This document shows positions 42,157-53,623 of a stretch of DNA of 64,000 nt, piece after piece. The stretch's first letter is position 1, and each line of letters opens with the position of its first letter. The stretch lies in the NCBI GenBank assembly GCA_030272155.1, contig CP126202.1, forward strand, positions 1,240,001 to 1,304,000, read 5' to 3'. The DNA is from Tetradesmus obliquus (taxonomy: Eukaryota > Chlorophyta > Chlorophyceae > Sphaeropleales > Scenedesmaceae). Made by a program: the position numbers and the translations under genes. Below the pieces are notes generated by a model. That model was not told where the DNA came from. It was given only the letters and a program-made list of their open reading frames with translations, and ran no database searches.

Positions 42157-44038
42157 TCAACCGACTGCGCAGCGCACCTGCTGCTTGAGCTGTATCTTGG
42201 GCTTGATGCTTCTTTCGTCATCACTGTCATACCAGCGTGAGTGGTAACATGCGAGGATGTTGCTTGACACTTCAGCGCTGATCCCGCAGCCAACGACCTC
42301 CAGGTGCTGCAGCTGCTGCAGGCGAGTCAGCGCCCGCAAGCCTTCGTCAGTGAAGTTGCCAGCAGCAAACACACCTAGCCTTCGCAGGCTGCTCAGCCTC
42401 GCTAGCACAAAGCACGCCACATCAGCATTCACCGCCCGCCCACCAACACACAGCTCGCGCAGCGCTGTCAGCCGCAGCAGCGGCTTCATGTTGTTGTACA
42501 CAGCAGCACCTCGCTGCATCAAGCCCGCAATCCACAGCTGCTCTAGCCCCGGGCAGCAGCTGACGAGCCTACTCAGGCTGCCTTCGCCCAGACAAGGGCC
42601 CACACCCTTCACGCGCATTGCATATTGATCGGATGTGCCAGCCCAGTCCCAAAAGGATGCAGGCGCACCCAGTACCAGCTGCTTGAGCTGCGGCAGCTGC
42701 CGCCCGGCTGCAAACATGTGCTGGTCACAACCAGCACGCAGCATCCCAGCACCCCCCACATGAGGATCCCAGGTTAACTCAACGCGTGTGATGTGCTGCG
42801 ACAGTGGCAGCAGGGCAGAGTACTCAGCCACACGGCTTGCAGGAAGAGCCGCAAGTGCGCTGTTCATGTTGTTGATCCGCAGGCTTTCCAAACGTGACAG
42901 GCCAGGCAGCACACGAACCAGTGCAGGCAATGCATCCCTCGACAGCAAGCCATTCAGGTTCAGACGCGCAGCTGCTGCATGCTGCTGCAGAAGTCAGGCA
43001 GCACAAAAGCATCCCACGCGCAATCTTCATCACAGACAGTGGCCACATCCATGTGCTGTAGGTTTGTGAGCGCTGCTAGGTCCGGGCACATGCTGCTGCT
43101 GAGGTCCCCCTCACCACCCCACTCCAGTTCAAGCTTCGTCAACGATAACGGCAGCCGCAGCAGCGTGCAGGGCGACGCGCCGTTTCCAGACAGCGCAAGC
43201 TGCTGCAGCTGCTGCAAGCAGCTGAACGGCGCGGCTGCCTCAAATGGCGGCAGGGCTGTGTGCAGCGCCAGGCGCGTCAGCTGCGTCAAACTGCTGAGGC
43301 CCAGCTGTACTTGCTGCCGCAGCTGATTGCCATCCTCCAGCAGCAGCTGCAGCTGCTGCTGCAGCAGGTCCTCCTCCTGCTGCTGCACCAGGTCCTCCTC
43401 CTGCTGCTCCTGCTGCTCCTGTTGCTGCTGCTGCTGGCGCCTGGCTACACGAACGTTGCTGAGGTGCAGCTGCTGCAGGCTGCTCAAGGTTGACAGGCCA
43501 ACAAGCTCCGCAGGACTGGCCAGCTCTACATCTTGCAGCGCCAGAGATGTGAGGTTGGTCAAGCTAGACAGAGCATGCCGGCTGCCGCCCCCGCTGCTGC
43601 TGCTGCTGCTGGCCAGTGTGGGTGTTGCTTCTGGCTGCTGCAGCTGCTGCAAGCTACGCGGTCTGCGTGGAATGACAGCTGGCAATGCAACACATCTAGC
43701 TTCTGCAGCTGCTGCAGCTGAGCAGCAGGCAGCTGCAGCAGCTTGGGCACCTTCATGCCCCCGCTGCCAGACTGGCAGGTGTAATCCACCACCAGCTGCT
43801 TCACTGCTGCTGCTGCTGCATGCTGCAGCAACCATCGCGACAAATTCTCCAGTCTGACCCGCGTGCGAGGCTCCCATTTGGGAGCCAGCCTCACATTGCT
43901 GGTGGCTGCTGCTGCTGCTGCTGCACGCCACATGCGGCACACCAGGCTGCAGGTGCCCAGCCGCTGCTGTTGGTCCACATGGCGCATCACATGAGTGACC
44001 AGCTCCCCGGGCAGTTGGGGCAGGGGAGTGTCTGGCAT
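42157..44038 (-). pseudogene. F-box/leucine-rich-repeat protein, frame broken twice
   Basis: The ATG at 44038 opens PLPQLPGELVTHVMRHV then CSLVCRMWRAAAAAA, a good F-box, followed by leucine-rich repeats (LQQLQKLDVLHC, LTNLTSLALQDVEL, LSSLQQLHLSNVRV, LTQLTRLALHTAL, LQQLQQLALSGN, LTKLELEW, LRRLGVFAAGNF). The repeats continue through three different frames. One shift is near 43655. The other is near 42957, where CGCG replaces an expected CG: removing two bases would join LR to LNLNGLL in one repeat. No plausible intron covers either site. A Gln/Glu-rich insert lies inside the repeat array. A donor-like GGTGCG near 42179 suggests a further exon. The protein would act as an SCF ubiquitin-ligase substrate adaptor if intact. 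Recent pseudogene, or two indels in the sequence. Confidence 0.7.
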
Positions 44039-45741
44039 CTGAGTGCAGTCAAAAGCAGCAGTAGGCAGCAGATCGTTTGGTTCAGCAGCTGCAGGGCGAG
44101 TAGCTCATGCAAGGCACTCCATCCTGCAAGCTGGCTGTGTCTTTGAGGTCAACGCGATGCTCCTGCCAGCCTGCTGCTGTCATGAGGGTCACACATCAGC
44201 TGCAAGGGCCATTAGACTGTCTCGCTGCGGTTTAATGCTTAAAAACAAAGGGCGCGCAAGGCACTTAAATACAGCCAACAGCTGTATTGATTGCTTTGAG
44301 GTGCTGCTCTGCAGTGCTGCTGCTGTGTGCTACCGTTCATCAGCAAGCGGACCTATGCCGCACCTGGCACTGATTTGAAACTGCTGGCATTAGCACGAGT
44401 AGAAGACAAGCTAAGACATATAGTTATGACCACGGAGGATCCACAGTGCGCGTTCGTCCAGGGAAAAGTTCACTGGCACTGTCGCAGCATTCTACAGGCG
44501 GCATGATCTGCCCTTACAGATCAGATGACTTTATGTGAAGACGGGGAGTGAGCAGCAGTGCTGAGCACACAAGGAGAATCACGGCCAACGGTGTTACGAT
44601 TTTTACGATTCATTCAAACTTCCACGGTTCAGGGCTCACCCAGGACAGAAGAAGACAGAGTATTGAATTGCTATAAACATGCTTTGACGATTCTTAGCAC
44701 ATTGGTGCACTGCTCAATGCCAGCGCGGAAGCGCTAGGGCTGGTGCACAGCTGCCTGCCCTGGCAGCCCTGCTGATCAGAGTCATGACTCAGATGCTGAT
44801 AAGATGATTCTGAGAATCCACACAGCGTCACTGCACTGGCAGTGCAGGCCATGCTTTTCATGGACACAGAGTACGATATCAAACCAGTCGAGCAGTTGGA
44901 AGGAATCCCTTTGCAGTGACTCTCCCGGTTGCTGTCACTTGCGCGTGTGGCCTGCAGGCTACATCTGCACAGCCCACTGCCAGTTGACCGGGTCCCTTTC
45001 AAAGTTCGGTTGGACGATGTTGACACTTGGCCTCTTGGGTCTAGAGCACGTACATGCAAGAAGGTGCTTCTGTGAACTGCTCAAGCATGTACATGTGAGA
45101 GTCATGACGATTTGTTCATGGTTTGCGCAAGGTGTAGGCAGCTATTGCTGGGGCTGCTTGTGTCTTTGCAAAATTGCAATTTTGCAGTTGACTTTGTCCA
45201 TGGTTTGAGGCTACATCTCAGCGTACTCAGCTGGCTGAAAACTTGCAACATGTGAGCTCAAACTTTGTTTTAAAGTGAGTTTACTGAGCATCTTGTCGAG
45301 GTCTTTTTGCCGTTGGCACTTCGTGTCAAATTCATGCCGCCAGCTGCGCATTCCGAAGTAGTAGTCGCGGGGTACCGAACGCTACTTCAGCTTTGGCAAG
45401 GCGTAACATGACGACTGTGGGTTGAAGTGCAATCAACTGTTGTATTGCAGCAGCTTCTCACCTGTGCCTGATGACTTGGACGGGCCGGATGCATCCCAAG
45501 AACTGGACAAGGAAAGCACCGGTCCGTGTGTGAGAAGTGAAGAATCCGCACATTTGCTTGTTTCATTTCGCTTTAATAATTCGTGCGATCTGGTTTCTGC
45601 TGTTTTATCAGCGTGCTGTTCCAGCAACACGAACCGTCACATTGGCACGCCAGGAGCTTGCTGATTCCAAGCAGTATGCAGAGCAGCAAGGCAGGGCTGT
45701 GCTTAATTTGTCTAATAATATCAACTGCAACATTCACACCT
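44039..45741. other. intergenic region, about 1.7 kb
   Basis: Between the start of the F-box/LRR gene (minus) and the small two-exon gene (plus), so it should hold two promoters. A plus-strand frame at 45583-45741 is open ahead of the small gene. Nothing else seen. Confidence 0.45.
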
Positions 45742-46765
45742 ATGTCTGCAAGACACTCAGCCCTTGATGGCAAGCTGGATGCAGGCGGAAGACATCTGCA
45801 GACTGTGGTAGCAGGGAAGGTGGCAGATAAGCTGCAGGATGCCTGGTGAGTCAACCACTACTTGAAATGCAAGTAAGCGCATCATGAAGCTGTTACCATG
45901 GCAGCGGTATGCATATCAGGAACCACAGACGGCAGTGGCAGCCTCAACATGTTGAAGACGGCAAGCAGTGTGCAGCAGAGCAGTACGGTACCGGCGGGTT
46001 GCAGCAGGCAGGCAGCGAGGCACTGCGTGGGCAGTCTGCGACCTGGAACAGCCGTCCAACTGCTTCAGTATCACAAACACGTGCACACCCAATAAAGTGG
46101 CATCCTTTGCCCAGAGCTGAAGTTATAATGCACAGAAACATGACGTGTCATGACAGATGGTGGGGATGACGGTGGAAACACAAGGCAATGCTGTTCACCA
46201 CCTTCAGAGCAGCAAGCGCAGGTGCATTTGCTTAATCAATACCTTTTCCAGACAGCTGCCTGCCTGTTCATGCGCCACATGTGCAGAATCTGCAATCCCA
46301 GACCTGTAGAAAGAAATTGTTTGCACGCAGCGGTCACATAATGTATTTGGCTTCATGCATCACTGACTGCTGCAGCAGCATTTAGCCTGTATGGATGCGA
46401 CAACCATGCGTCTGGTAACAATTGCCTCTGCTTGTTTCTCCTGCAGGCGCAGCGCAGGCGCAGCACTGTCAACCGCAGTTGCTTCAGCCTTTACTCGAGC
46501 CAACATTGAGCTGGCAAAGGCTGCCTACGACAAAGTGTCAGCAACACTGCTAGAAGAAGCCCAGCCAGCAGCAGCAGCAGCACCAGTACAGCCAGTAGCG
46601 CAGGTGGTGTACCTGCCAGGTCAAGATACTGGCAGTGGTATCAATTTGCACACAGGTACACCTGTGGATATCAAGAACCCAGTCACTGTGGATACGCCTG
46701 TACAGCAGGACAGCGTGCAGCTAGACGGACTTCCTTGGTGGCTGGGCGGCAGGCGGCTGATGTAA
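45742..46765 (+). CDS. small two-exon protein, about 140 residues, unknown
   Basis: Exons 45742-45845 and 46447-46765 join across GTGAGT...CTCCTGCAG in phase. The product starts MSARHSALDGKLDAGGRHLQ, continues with a helical stretch (FTRANIELAKAAYDKVSA), an Ala/Pro/Val-rich linker, repeated VDxxxPVxVDTPVQQDSV-like text, and ends LPWWLGGRRLM. The Trp pair near the end could sit at a membrane surface, but no clear transmembrane helix is present. I know no relative. The start is the first ATG in the open frame after an upstream stop-free stretch, so an extra 5' exon remains possible. Confidence 0.5.
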
Positions 46766-48395
46766 GCCTTGATGGCCCAGCCTTGCATGTATGCATCGTT
46801 TGACAGATGCCTGCGGCTGCTTGTTATGCACGTGATACGGCACGCACAATGTGTTCACCGCTTCAAGCTGTGCTACATGCGAGTGTGTTTTGCGGGTAGT
46901 ATGTTGCATGGCATGCACTGCAGTATGAGGTTGCTGCCCCCGCTCCCGGGGTTTTGGCCTGCAGGAAACTATAAAATAGCAGGCAGTGGCTGAGGCACTG
47001 CTACTAGCAGTAGTACTGGCATGCACAATGCATGAGTTGGTTGCCGCAATTGACTAGCAGAATAAGTCAGGCCAAGCGTGCAGCCTGCATGCAGGCTGCT
47101 GCTACTTTCCGCTTAGCGTTGTAGGTGTAAGTGTCAGCCAGCCAGCAGTGCCTTATCCTCAGCTATAGCAGGTACTGTTGAGCTTGAGCTGTGCCAATCT
47201 TCCTGAGCTGCTGCTTGCAAGGCAATTGCCTGGGTTGTTGTCCCACAGTTGTGCCACGCTGAAAACAGAGCCCAGCGTGCCTTGAGCTTGCGTTTACGGA
47301 AGCATTGAGGCTGCAATTGGGAGTGATTGCTGCCCCGTGCATCATTGCGGGCAATGGGCCGGCCCATTGAAGCAGCCACTGCAGCAGTGGTCAGTATGTT
47401 GGCTGCCGCACAGTGGGGCAAAGCTGCCGGTCTTGAGTCACGCAATTGTCAAAAGCATGTGTTTGTTTGTTTCAACAGCATGCTTGTCAAGCACCTTCAA
47501 GGTGGCATGCTGTTGTATTACAATGTATGTGCGCTCATGTGCATGGCCAGGAGTGTGACACGAGCTGCCTGACACTGTGTTCACAGCGCACATGGTCTTC
47601 TTCTTGCACAGCGCAACATTCTACTGTTGGTCATGCAAGCCGCCCTCTTCTCAAAACATCAGCTGGCACTGCTGCGGCTGGAGTCCACTGTACAATATAA
47701 GAGTCTGGTGAATTCCACCGTTTGCAAGCAACGCCTCAAGCCCACTTGCCAACAGCAGGTCCATGGACTTGGCCAAGTGCCAGTTCTGATGCCCTGGACC
47801 CTCCTTTGCGCAAAACTCGCGGCAGCATGCGCAACTGAAACGCATCAGACGTCAAAAAGTTACAAATTATCACATTTCTGTGCGTCTGCGCGTGTCTGCT
47901 GTGTGATTTCAGGGCAGTTTGGCACGGCCGAGGGAGCGTTCGACTAGGCCAAGGTTTCCCTTACAGCAAAATAACAAGCATACATAGGTCGCAAACCAGC
48001 GGAATATGAAGTAATGCTCCAGCAAAACCATCAGCCGCCAGAGTTCTGCCCTTGGGAGTACTGACGCGTGTGCATGAGACGCACCGTGGGTGATCAGGCG
48101 GGTGAGCAGCTCGAGAGCAGCAATGCACAGAAAACAGCGAACACATGCAACCACATGACAGACAGTGGCAAATCACAATGCGTGTTTGACATCGAGGTTC
48201 AATCCTGCTCGCAATAGCCGCTGACGCTCCTGTGTTTCGCGTGCATGCTGGGCTTCGGCTCCCGTGCAGTGCAGTGATACACACTGCAGCGCGGCTGCGA
48301 CGTCAAAGAACTGAACTAAACCTTGCTGTTTCGCTTGCAGTCTGCCATTGTCTTGACAGCAAGCCCTGCGCATAGTGCGCTCTGACAGCTGCGCC
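46766..48395. other. intergenic region, about 1.6 kb
   Basis: No supported gene. A minus-strand frame from 47367 to 47134 begins MGRPIARNDARG and runs 77 codons, but has no family features. No repeat of note. Confidence 0.45.
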
Positions 48396-51378
48396 ATGTC
48401 AGCGCCTGACTACAGCGACCCGTTTGGCAGCACAGAGCTCTCAGACATTGCCATAGTGCTGGCAGAGCATGCAGAGGATGTGCCTTTGCTTGCTGCTTTA
48501 GACAGCTTAACACTACATGGAGACAGCAGCAGCAGCAGCAGCAGCAGCAGCCTCAGCAGCAGCACCGCTGCGATGGCAGAGAAGGAAGGTGTCAGAGTGA
48601 TACCGGGCCACAGGATTGTGCTGTATAGGAGCAGCTCTTTCTGCAAGGCCAAGCTGCTGAACTGGAAGGGTGAGGTGGACAATGGCATGAAGGGTGAGGG
48701 GGACAATGGCATGAAGGGTGAGGTGGACAATGGCATGAAGGGTGAGGGGGACAATGGCATGAAGGGTGAGGGGGACAATGGCATGAAGGGTGAGGGGGAC
48801 AATGGCATGAAGGGTGAGGGGGACAATGGCATGAAGGGTGAGGGGGACAATGGCATGAAGGGTGAGGGGGACAATGGCATGAAGAGTGAGGGGGACAATG
48901 GCATGAAGGCGCTCTGCATCCCTGTGCCCACAGGTGGGTTGCGACATAGGTACATACATGCAGGACATGAGGGTTTCTTGTGTTGCTGCTCGGCACTTGT
49001 TTACAACGCATGCCTCTGCAGTAGTTGGCCCCTCCAACGTTGCACAATCCAGCACTTGATGGAAGCTGTGTAAGAGATAATATGTGCTGTGGGAATTATC
49101 ACTGAATCTTGACTGCCGCACACTGTGTGCCACTGTCACCCATGCAGGTCAGCTAGAAGTAGGGGAGCTGCTGGTGCGGTGCATGTATGCAGCACAGCCG
49201 GACTTCAGCAGCTGCAGCCAGGAGCAGCTGCTTCATCTACTGCTGCTTGCGGACAGCTATGGGGTCCCCAAGGTGCTGGCAGCAGCAGCAGCAGCCTTTG
49301 CCAGCGTCGCACCAGCAGACCTGCAGTGGCAAGCACTGCATGCGCTGTATGCGCTGCCTTCCGGCTGTGCTGAGCTGGACGCCTACAAGCCGCTGTTTGC
49401 AGCAGCAGGGCAGAAGCTGCAGCATGAGCTGGGTGACCTGGAGCTAGTGTGGGCAGATGCAGGCAAGCAGCAGCTGCTGCTGTCCCTGCCGAAGTCGGTG
49501 CTGCTGCAGCTGCTGCAGGATGCTCATACACGAGTTGCAAGTGAGAACACGGTGTTCTACACCATTGACCGCTGGTGCCGGCAGCAGCAGAAGCAGCAGC
49601 AACAGCAGACATTGGAAACAACAGCTACACATGAGCTGCTGAACTTGGTGCGAATGCAGGTGAGGGCGCACGAGGCTCTTTTACGCAATCTGTTCTCAAC
49701 TGCTGCAGCAGCATCCTGGAAGGCATGTGGCAAGGGAGAACAGTGTTGTGCCCCGATATATAGCCGCTAGTAGTAGTGGCAACAGTTCAGGAAAGAGCCA
49801 TTAAGCATGGCGGGCAAGGAGGATATTCAAATACTTGGGTGCCAGTTTTGGATCAAACAATAAATTACACACAGCCCAAGCGCGGGGGGGGGGGGGGGGG
49901 GGGCATGCGTACTCCATCCACTTACAGCATCATCATTCCTTTCCGCCTGAAAACGTCAAGATATGTTATTTGAACATAACAAATAACTACTGCAAACTTT
50001 ATGAGGCTATCCGACGTGCCTTTTGGAAGGGGGGGGGGCAGGGGCCTGGTCAACTTTTTGTCTTGGGTTTCTTGACTTTTTTGCCAGGCATCTGATTGAG
50101 ACAAGCATAAGGTTATTTGAAAGCTTAGAACATAAACTAATCATTTCACACTTTTTCAAAGCTAATGAACACTTCTTTACATGTGGAGCAGCTTACATTG
50201 GACTGACCACATGTCAAATCCCAGCAGCAGCATTTTTGTTGGTCGGGCAGATTGACGGACTGGTTCCTGCAACCACGCGTGAACACAGCTGCAGTCGTCA
50301 ATCTAAATTATTGTTACTCCCATAAACATATCAGTAAGTCAGGGGCCTGCAAACACAATTTTTTGAGGTGAGTGCGGGGGGGGGGGGGGTCTGGACCCCG
50401 GTTGGGGTCTCTTGTGATGATGTCCTGGAATTCCTTTAGTGCCCCCCCTTGCACAGCCAGCCCCATCTGCAAAATTCTGTAACTGATCCGGTGAAAATCG
50501 AGCAGTGACAAAGGGCTCTGTGCACGGCAGTACCTGACAAAATGGATATCATCAGGCCATCAGCCATGTGATGTTACCGTGAGCATGTTGCAGAGTTTCA
50601 TCGCTTATGATCATGCAGGCACGGTTTAGTGCGTCCTATACTCCTGAAATGCTACTGGCTGCTGATGTTTTTCCTTGCTGCATTTCTTGCTGATGATTTT
50701 GTCCGCCTGCAGCACTGCACACCGCTTTTTGTGGTGACAACATTGGCACACAGTCAGCTGGCACAGCAGTGCTTTGCTCCTGAGGAACTGGCTACAGCCA
50801 GTGCACTGGCCACTGCAGCACACAGTGGTCAAACCCAGGTGCTGCAGGCGCTTGTCAACAGAAGCCCTGTGCTTCGCAAGTACCCAGCCTGGAGCGCCAA
50901 GCAGCGGCCAGCATCAGCCATGAAGCAGCTGGAGCTGCTTTGGGAGCTGCCGCTCAAGACGCTGAAGACAGCAGTTGCAAGGCTGCTTGAGCATTCCACT
51001 GTGGAGAGCTTGTCTGGCCCTGAGAAGACCTGGAAAGGGGACCAGTTCCAGCTGATGCTTCAGCTGACCTGCGATGAGCGGCCATGCCTGGAACTAAGCT
51101 GCTTTATAAGCTTAAAGGGCACCATAGATGCTGTTCGGCATGTCACCTGGTCCTCGGATTTCTTCTAAACAAGTGGTCGCGTGTCTGCTGGCAGCGGGTT
51201 TGTGCGCACGCAAAGCTTCCGTGGGCAAGAACGCTGGATTTTTTGGGGCCAGTCTAACATGTTAGGGCTGGGCCGGTTCACCAGGTGGGCTGCTGCTGAG
51301 GCCAAGCTGCGCGAACAGCAGCTGGTGCACAGCGATGGTTGCCTGCACCTGCGGGCACGGGTCACAAAACTTATCTAA
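48396..51378 (+). CDS. BTB/POZ-BACK domain protein (likely CUL3 adaptor)
   Basis: Exons 48396-48933, 49148-49659 and 50713-51378 agree in phase. The first half of a BTB fold reads LSDIAIVLAE, VIPGHRIVLYRSSSF; the second half follows after an inserted repeat: LEVGELLVRCMYAAQPDF, LLLLADSYGVPKVL. A BACK-like region comes next (SENTVFYTIDRWC, LLNLVRMQ). The C-terminal part ends LREQQLVHSDGCLHLRARVT. BTB-BACK proteins usually bring substrates to cullin-3 ubiquitin ligases. Two oddities: ten octapeptide repeats sit between the BTB halves (48666-48905), and an in-frame TAA lies at 51166-51168. That stop is either real, giving a protein without the last 60 residues, or removed by a 45-nt intron (51150-51194) with GT and AG ends and a CTAAAC branch-like site. 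Confidence 0.75.
48666..48905 (+). repeat. 24-bp minisatellite, ten copies, coding
   Basis: Ten units of 24 bp encode KGEGDNGM with V or S in three of them. Copies are almost identical, so expansion is recent. Because 24 is a multiple of three, the reading frame is kept, and the opposite strand is also open through the array in more than one frame. Confidence 0.95.
49884..50389 (+). repeat. poly-G runs in the 1.05-kb BTB intron
   Basis: G runs of 20 (49884-49903), 10 (50029-50038) and 14 (50376-50389) bases lie in intron 49660-50712, which is more AT-rich than the rest of the window. Long G runs could form quadruplex RNA in the transcript; they are also hard to sequence, so run lengths are uncertain. 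Confidence 0.9.
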
Positions 51379-52359
51379 GTGGCTGGGATAGTGCATTGAG
51401 AGAGCAGACCTGCTGGCAGTAGGATTACACAGCTGTCAAGACTGTCTGATGTAGGCATAAGTGAAGCTGCTGGACTGCAGCCAATGACACATGCAGTGTT
51501 TTTGCCGTATCGCGCAGTGCACATGCATGTGCCTCTGTATAGAGACTGGCTGTTGCCAAGACGCACAAGCAGGGTCCAGCAGATGATTGCTGCAGGCTTG
51601 AGGCTTGCAGCTTCGTGTCATTAGTTGTTACCTTTCGACACCGTAACTAAGATGACTCATCTCGGAGATGCCTTGGATTGCTGATGATTAGTGTTTGGCG
51701 ACTTGGTGTCTAGATATGTAGCTAGTGCCACTGTCTAACTGTTGCACCCAGATAAGCATGGCCAATGCCGCACCTGATGGCGTTTTTTTTACCAGGGGGG
51801 ACGGTATCCTACTGGCTCGAAAACAATGGTTGTTGAAAACTTTGCCTGAAACCTTGTCGTAATAACCAAGTCACCAACACAAGCACCCAGCCTGAGGCAT
51901 GTGCAACCCAACCTCAAAGTGGTGCTACCGTGGCGGGACGCCATGCTGTCCCATCGTGGGAAGATTCTGATCACTGCCATATGGCAGTAGTCATGCATAG
52001 CTGCACCCCAACAACGGCTAGCGAACTGCAAGCCAGTGCCGTGCCACATGGTGATGACGTGTCGTGCGCTGGTATACCTTGTCATAGGCAGGCCAGCTGA
52101 GGCACAACACATGCAATGCATGACGATGTGCACCCTGCTTGGCCAGACCAGTGGCCACTGTTGACCAGAACACCTTGAACACCCTGTTGTGTTTTGATGG
52201 ACAACTCATGTGTGCATGCGGCATACATGCAGAATGCTGTGAGGTTTGGTGTCAGCAACCCGCAACATCATGCTGCTGTAGCACACTGACATACGTCTTC
52301 AAGCCATCGCATGCAGCTACATGTTCTGGTAGGACAAGTATCATTTCCATCGAGAGTGG
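51379..52359. other. intergenic region between convergent BTB and H2B genes
   Basis: About 1 kb. No gene, repeat or RNA recognised. Confidence 0.5.
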
Positions 52360-52377
52360 TGGTGTTGATAAACACCA
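52360..52377 (-). terminator. histone 3' stem-loop for H2B
   Basis: On the minus strand TGGTGTT-TATC-AACACCA forms a 7-bp stem with a 4-nt loop, 121 nt beyond the H2B stop. The stem is identical to that behind H2A at 53605-53623, which supports a processing or stability signal of replication-dependent histone mRNAs. Confidence 0.8.
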
Positions 52378-52498
52378 TTTTGTTGACATCCAGGCAGCAC
52401 CAGCAGTGGCATCACCAGTTGACAGCAGAGGCAGCTGCTGCTGGTGACTACTGCTGTGCACAGCACCTGGAGAAGCCAGTCAGCCAGGCTGGGCATAC

Positions 52499-52864
52499 TT
52501 AGGCGGAGGTGAACTTGGTTACGGCCTTTGTGCCCTCAGACACGGCGTGCTTGGCCAGCTCGCCGGGCAGGATGAGGCGCACAGCAGTCTGAATCTCGCG
52601 GGACGTGATGGTGGGCTTCTTGTTGTAGCGAGCCAGCCTGCTGGCCTCACCAGCAATCTTCTCGAAGATATCGTTGATGAAGGAGTTCATGATGGACATG
52701 GCCTTGGAGGAGATACCAGTGTCGGGGTGCACCTGCTTCAGCACCTTGTAGATGTAGATTTTGTAGGTCTCGGCCTTGCTGATCTTCTTCTTCTTTGCCT
52801 TGCCGTCGGTGGTCTTCTTGGCTGGGGCCTTGGCCGGAGCCTTCTCAGCTGCTTTGGGTGCCAT
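52499..52864 (-). CDS. H2B: histone H2B
   Basis: A single exon of 121 residues without introns. A basic tail ([17 protein letters not shown]) leads to the histone fold: [77 protein letters not shown]. Length and all core motifs match canonical H2B, which pairs with H2A in the nucleosome. It is read away from H2A over a 302-bp shared promoter and ends before a histone-type stem-loop, so it is a replication-coupled gene. Confidence 0.98.
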   Translation of the reverse strand: MAPKAAEKAPAKAPAKKTTDGKAKKKKISKAETYKIYIYKVLKQVHPDTGISSKAMSIMNSFINDIFEKIAGEASRLARYNKKPTITSREIQTAVRLILPGELAKHAVSEGTKAVTKFTSA

Positions 52865-53166
52865 TTCAAACTGTTGTTGTTGACTCAAGGTCAGAAGTAT
52901 GTGTTTTGATGAAAGTAGGTGTATATGTTTCATCGAGCATCGCACAGCTTTGTTTTATACTGTGCGTTGATGAGCGGCAGGGGAGAGGGACTATTCGATC
53001 GCACTCAACTCACCGGTCAAGCTCAGAGCTGAGGTCGATCAGCCAAAAGCGACCGCTCGTCTGCCGTTGTTAGCTGCTACGTATATAAGCCTCTGCGTGC
53101 TTTGAAACCAATCGAAACACTCTCACACACTCTCTTTTTTTCCTACAACAACCAACAAACAGCATC
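52865..53166. promoter_or_regulatory. shared divergent H2B/H2A promoter
   Basis: The 302-bp gap between the two start codons has a TATA box for each gene: TATAAAA on the minus strand at 52953-52959 (89 nt before the H2B ATG) and TATATAA on the plus strand at 53082-53088 (79 nt before the H2A ATG). The gap of about 120 bp between the boxes should carry the common cell-cycle elements. Confidence 0.85.
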
Positions 53167-53556
53167 ATGTCTGGTCGTGGCAAGGCAGCAGGCAAGGCCA
53201 AGGGCAAGTCTGTGTCTCGCAGCTCCAAGGCTGGCCTGCAGTTCCCCGTAGGTCGTCTCGCTCGCTACCTGAAGAAGGGCAGGTATGCCGAGCGCATCGG
53301 TGCTGGTGCACCCGTGTACCTGGCAGCAGTGCTGGAGTACCTGGCAGCTGAGTTGCTAGAGCTGGCAGGCAATGCTGCCCGCGACAACAAGAAGAACCGC
53401 ATCATTCCTCGCCACCTCCAGCTCGCCATCCGCAACGATGAGGAGCTGAGCAAGCTGCTGGGCACTGTCACCATTGCTAGTGGTGGTGTGCTGCCCAACA
53501 TCCACACCCACCTGCTGCCCAAGAAGTCCAAGAAGGGAGACGCTGCAGCAGAGTAA
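53167..53556 (+). CDS. H2A: histone H2A
   Basis: A single exon of 129 residues: [20 protein letters not shown], then [20 protein letters not shown], the acidic-patch region ([19 protein letters not shown]), [20 protein letters not shown] and [15 protein letters not shown]. This is canonical H2A. The C-terminus ([11 protein letters not shown]) lacks the SQEF motif of H2A.X. No introns, a TATA box 79 nt upstream and a 3' stem-loop mark it as replication-dependent. Confidence 0.98.
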   Translation: MSGRGKAAGKAKGKSVSRSSKAGLQFPVGRLARYLKKGRYAERIGAGAPVYLAAVLEYLAAELLELAGNAARDNKKNRIIPRHLQLAIRNDEELSKLLGTVTIASGGVLPNIHTHLLPKKSKKGDAAAE

Positions 53557-53604
53557 ACAGCAGACTGCTGCTACACAAGGCTGCCGTTGTGCAGTAAAAC
53601 AAAT

Positions 53605-53623
53605 TGGTGTTTTTTCAACACCA
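53605..53623 (+). terminator. histone 3' stem-loop for H2A
   Basis: TGGTGTT-TTTTC-AACACCA, a 7-bp perfect stem with a 5-nt loop, starts 49 nt after the H2A stop. The stem equals that of H2B and resembles the 3' palindrome known from Chlamydomonas and Volvox histone genes. Confidence 0.85.

Noticed and set aside
47134..47367. 77-codon minus-strand frame starting MGRPIARNDARG
   Set aside because: No family features, no splice or promoter evidence; length is within chance for this composition.
48410..49139. Minus-strand frames of 151-208 codons with repeated Pro/Ser/His units
   Set aside because: They arise from the 24-bp repeat, whose unit is a multiple of three, and lie opposite the BTB exon.
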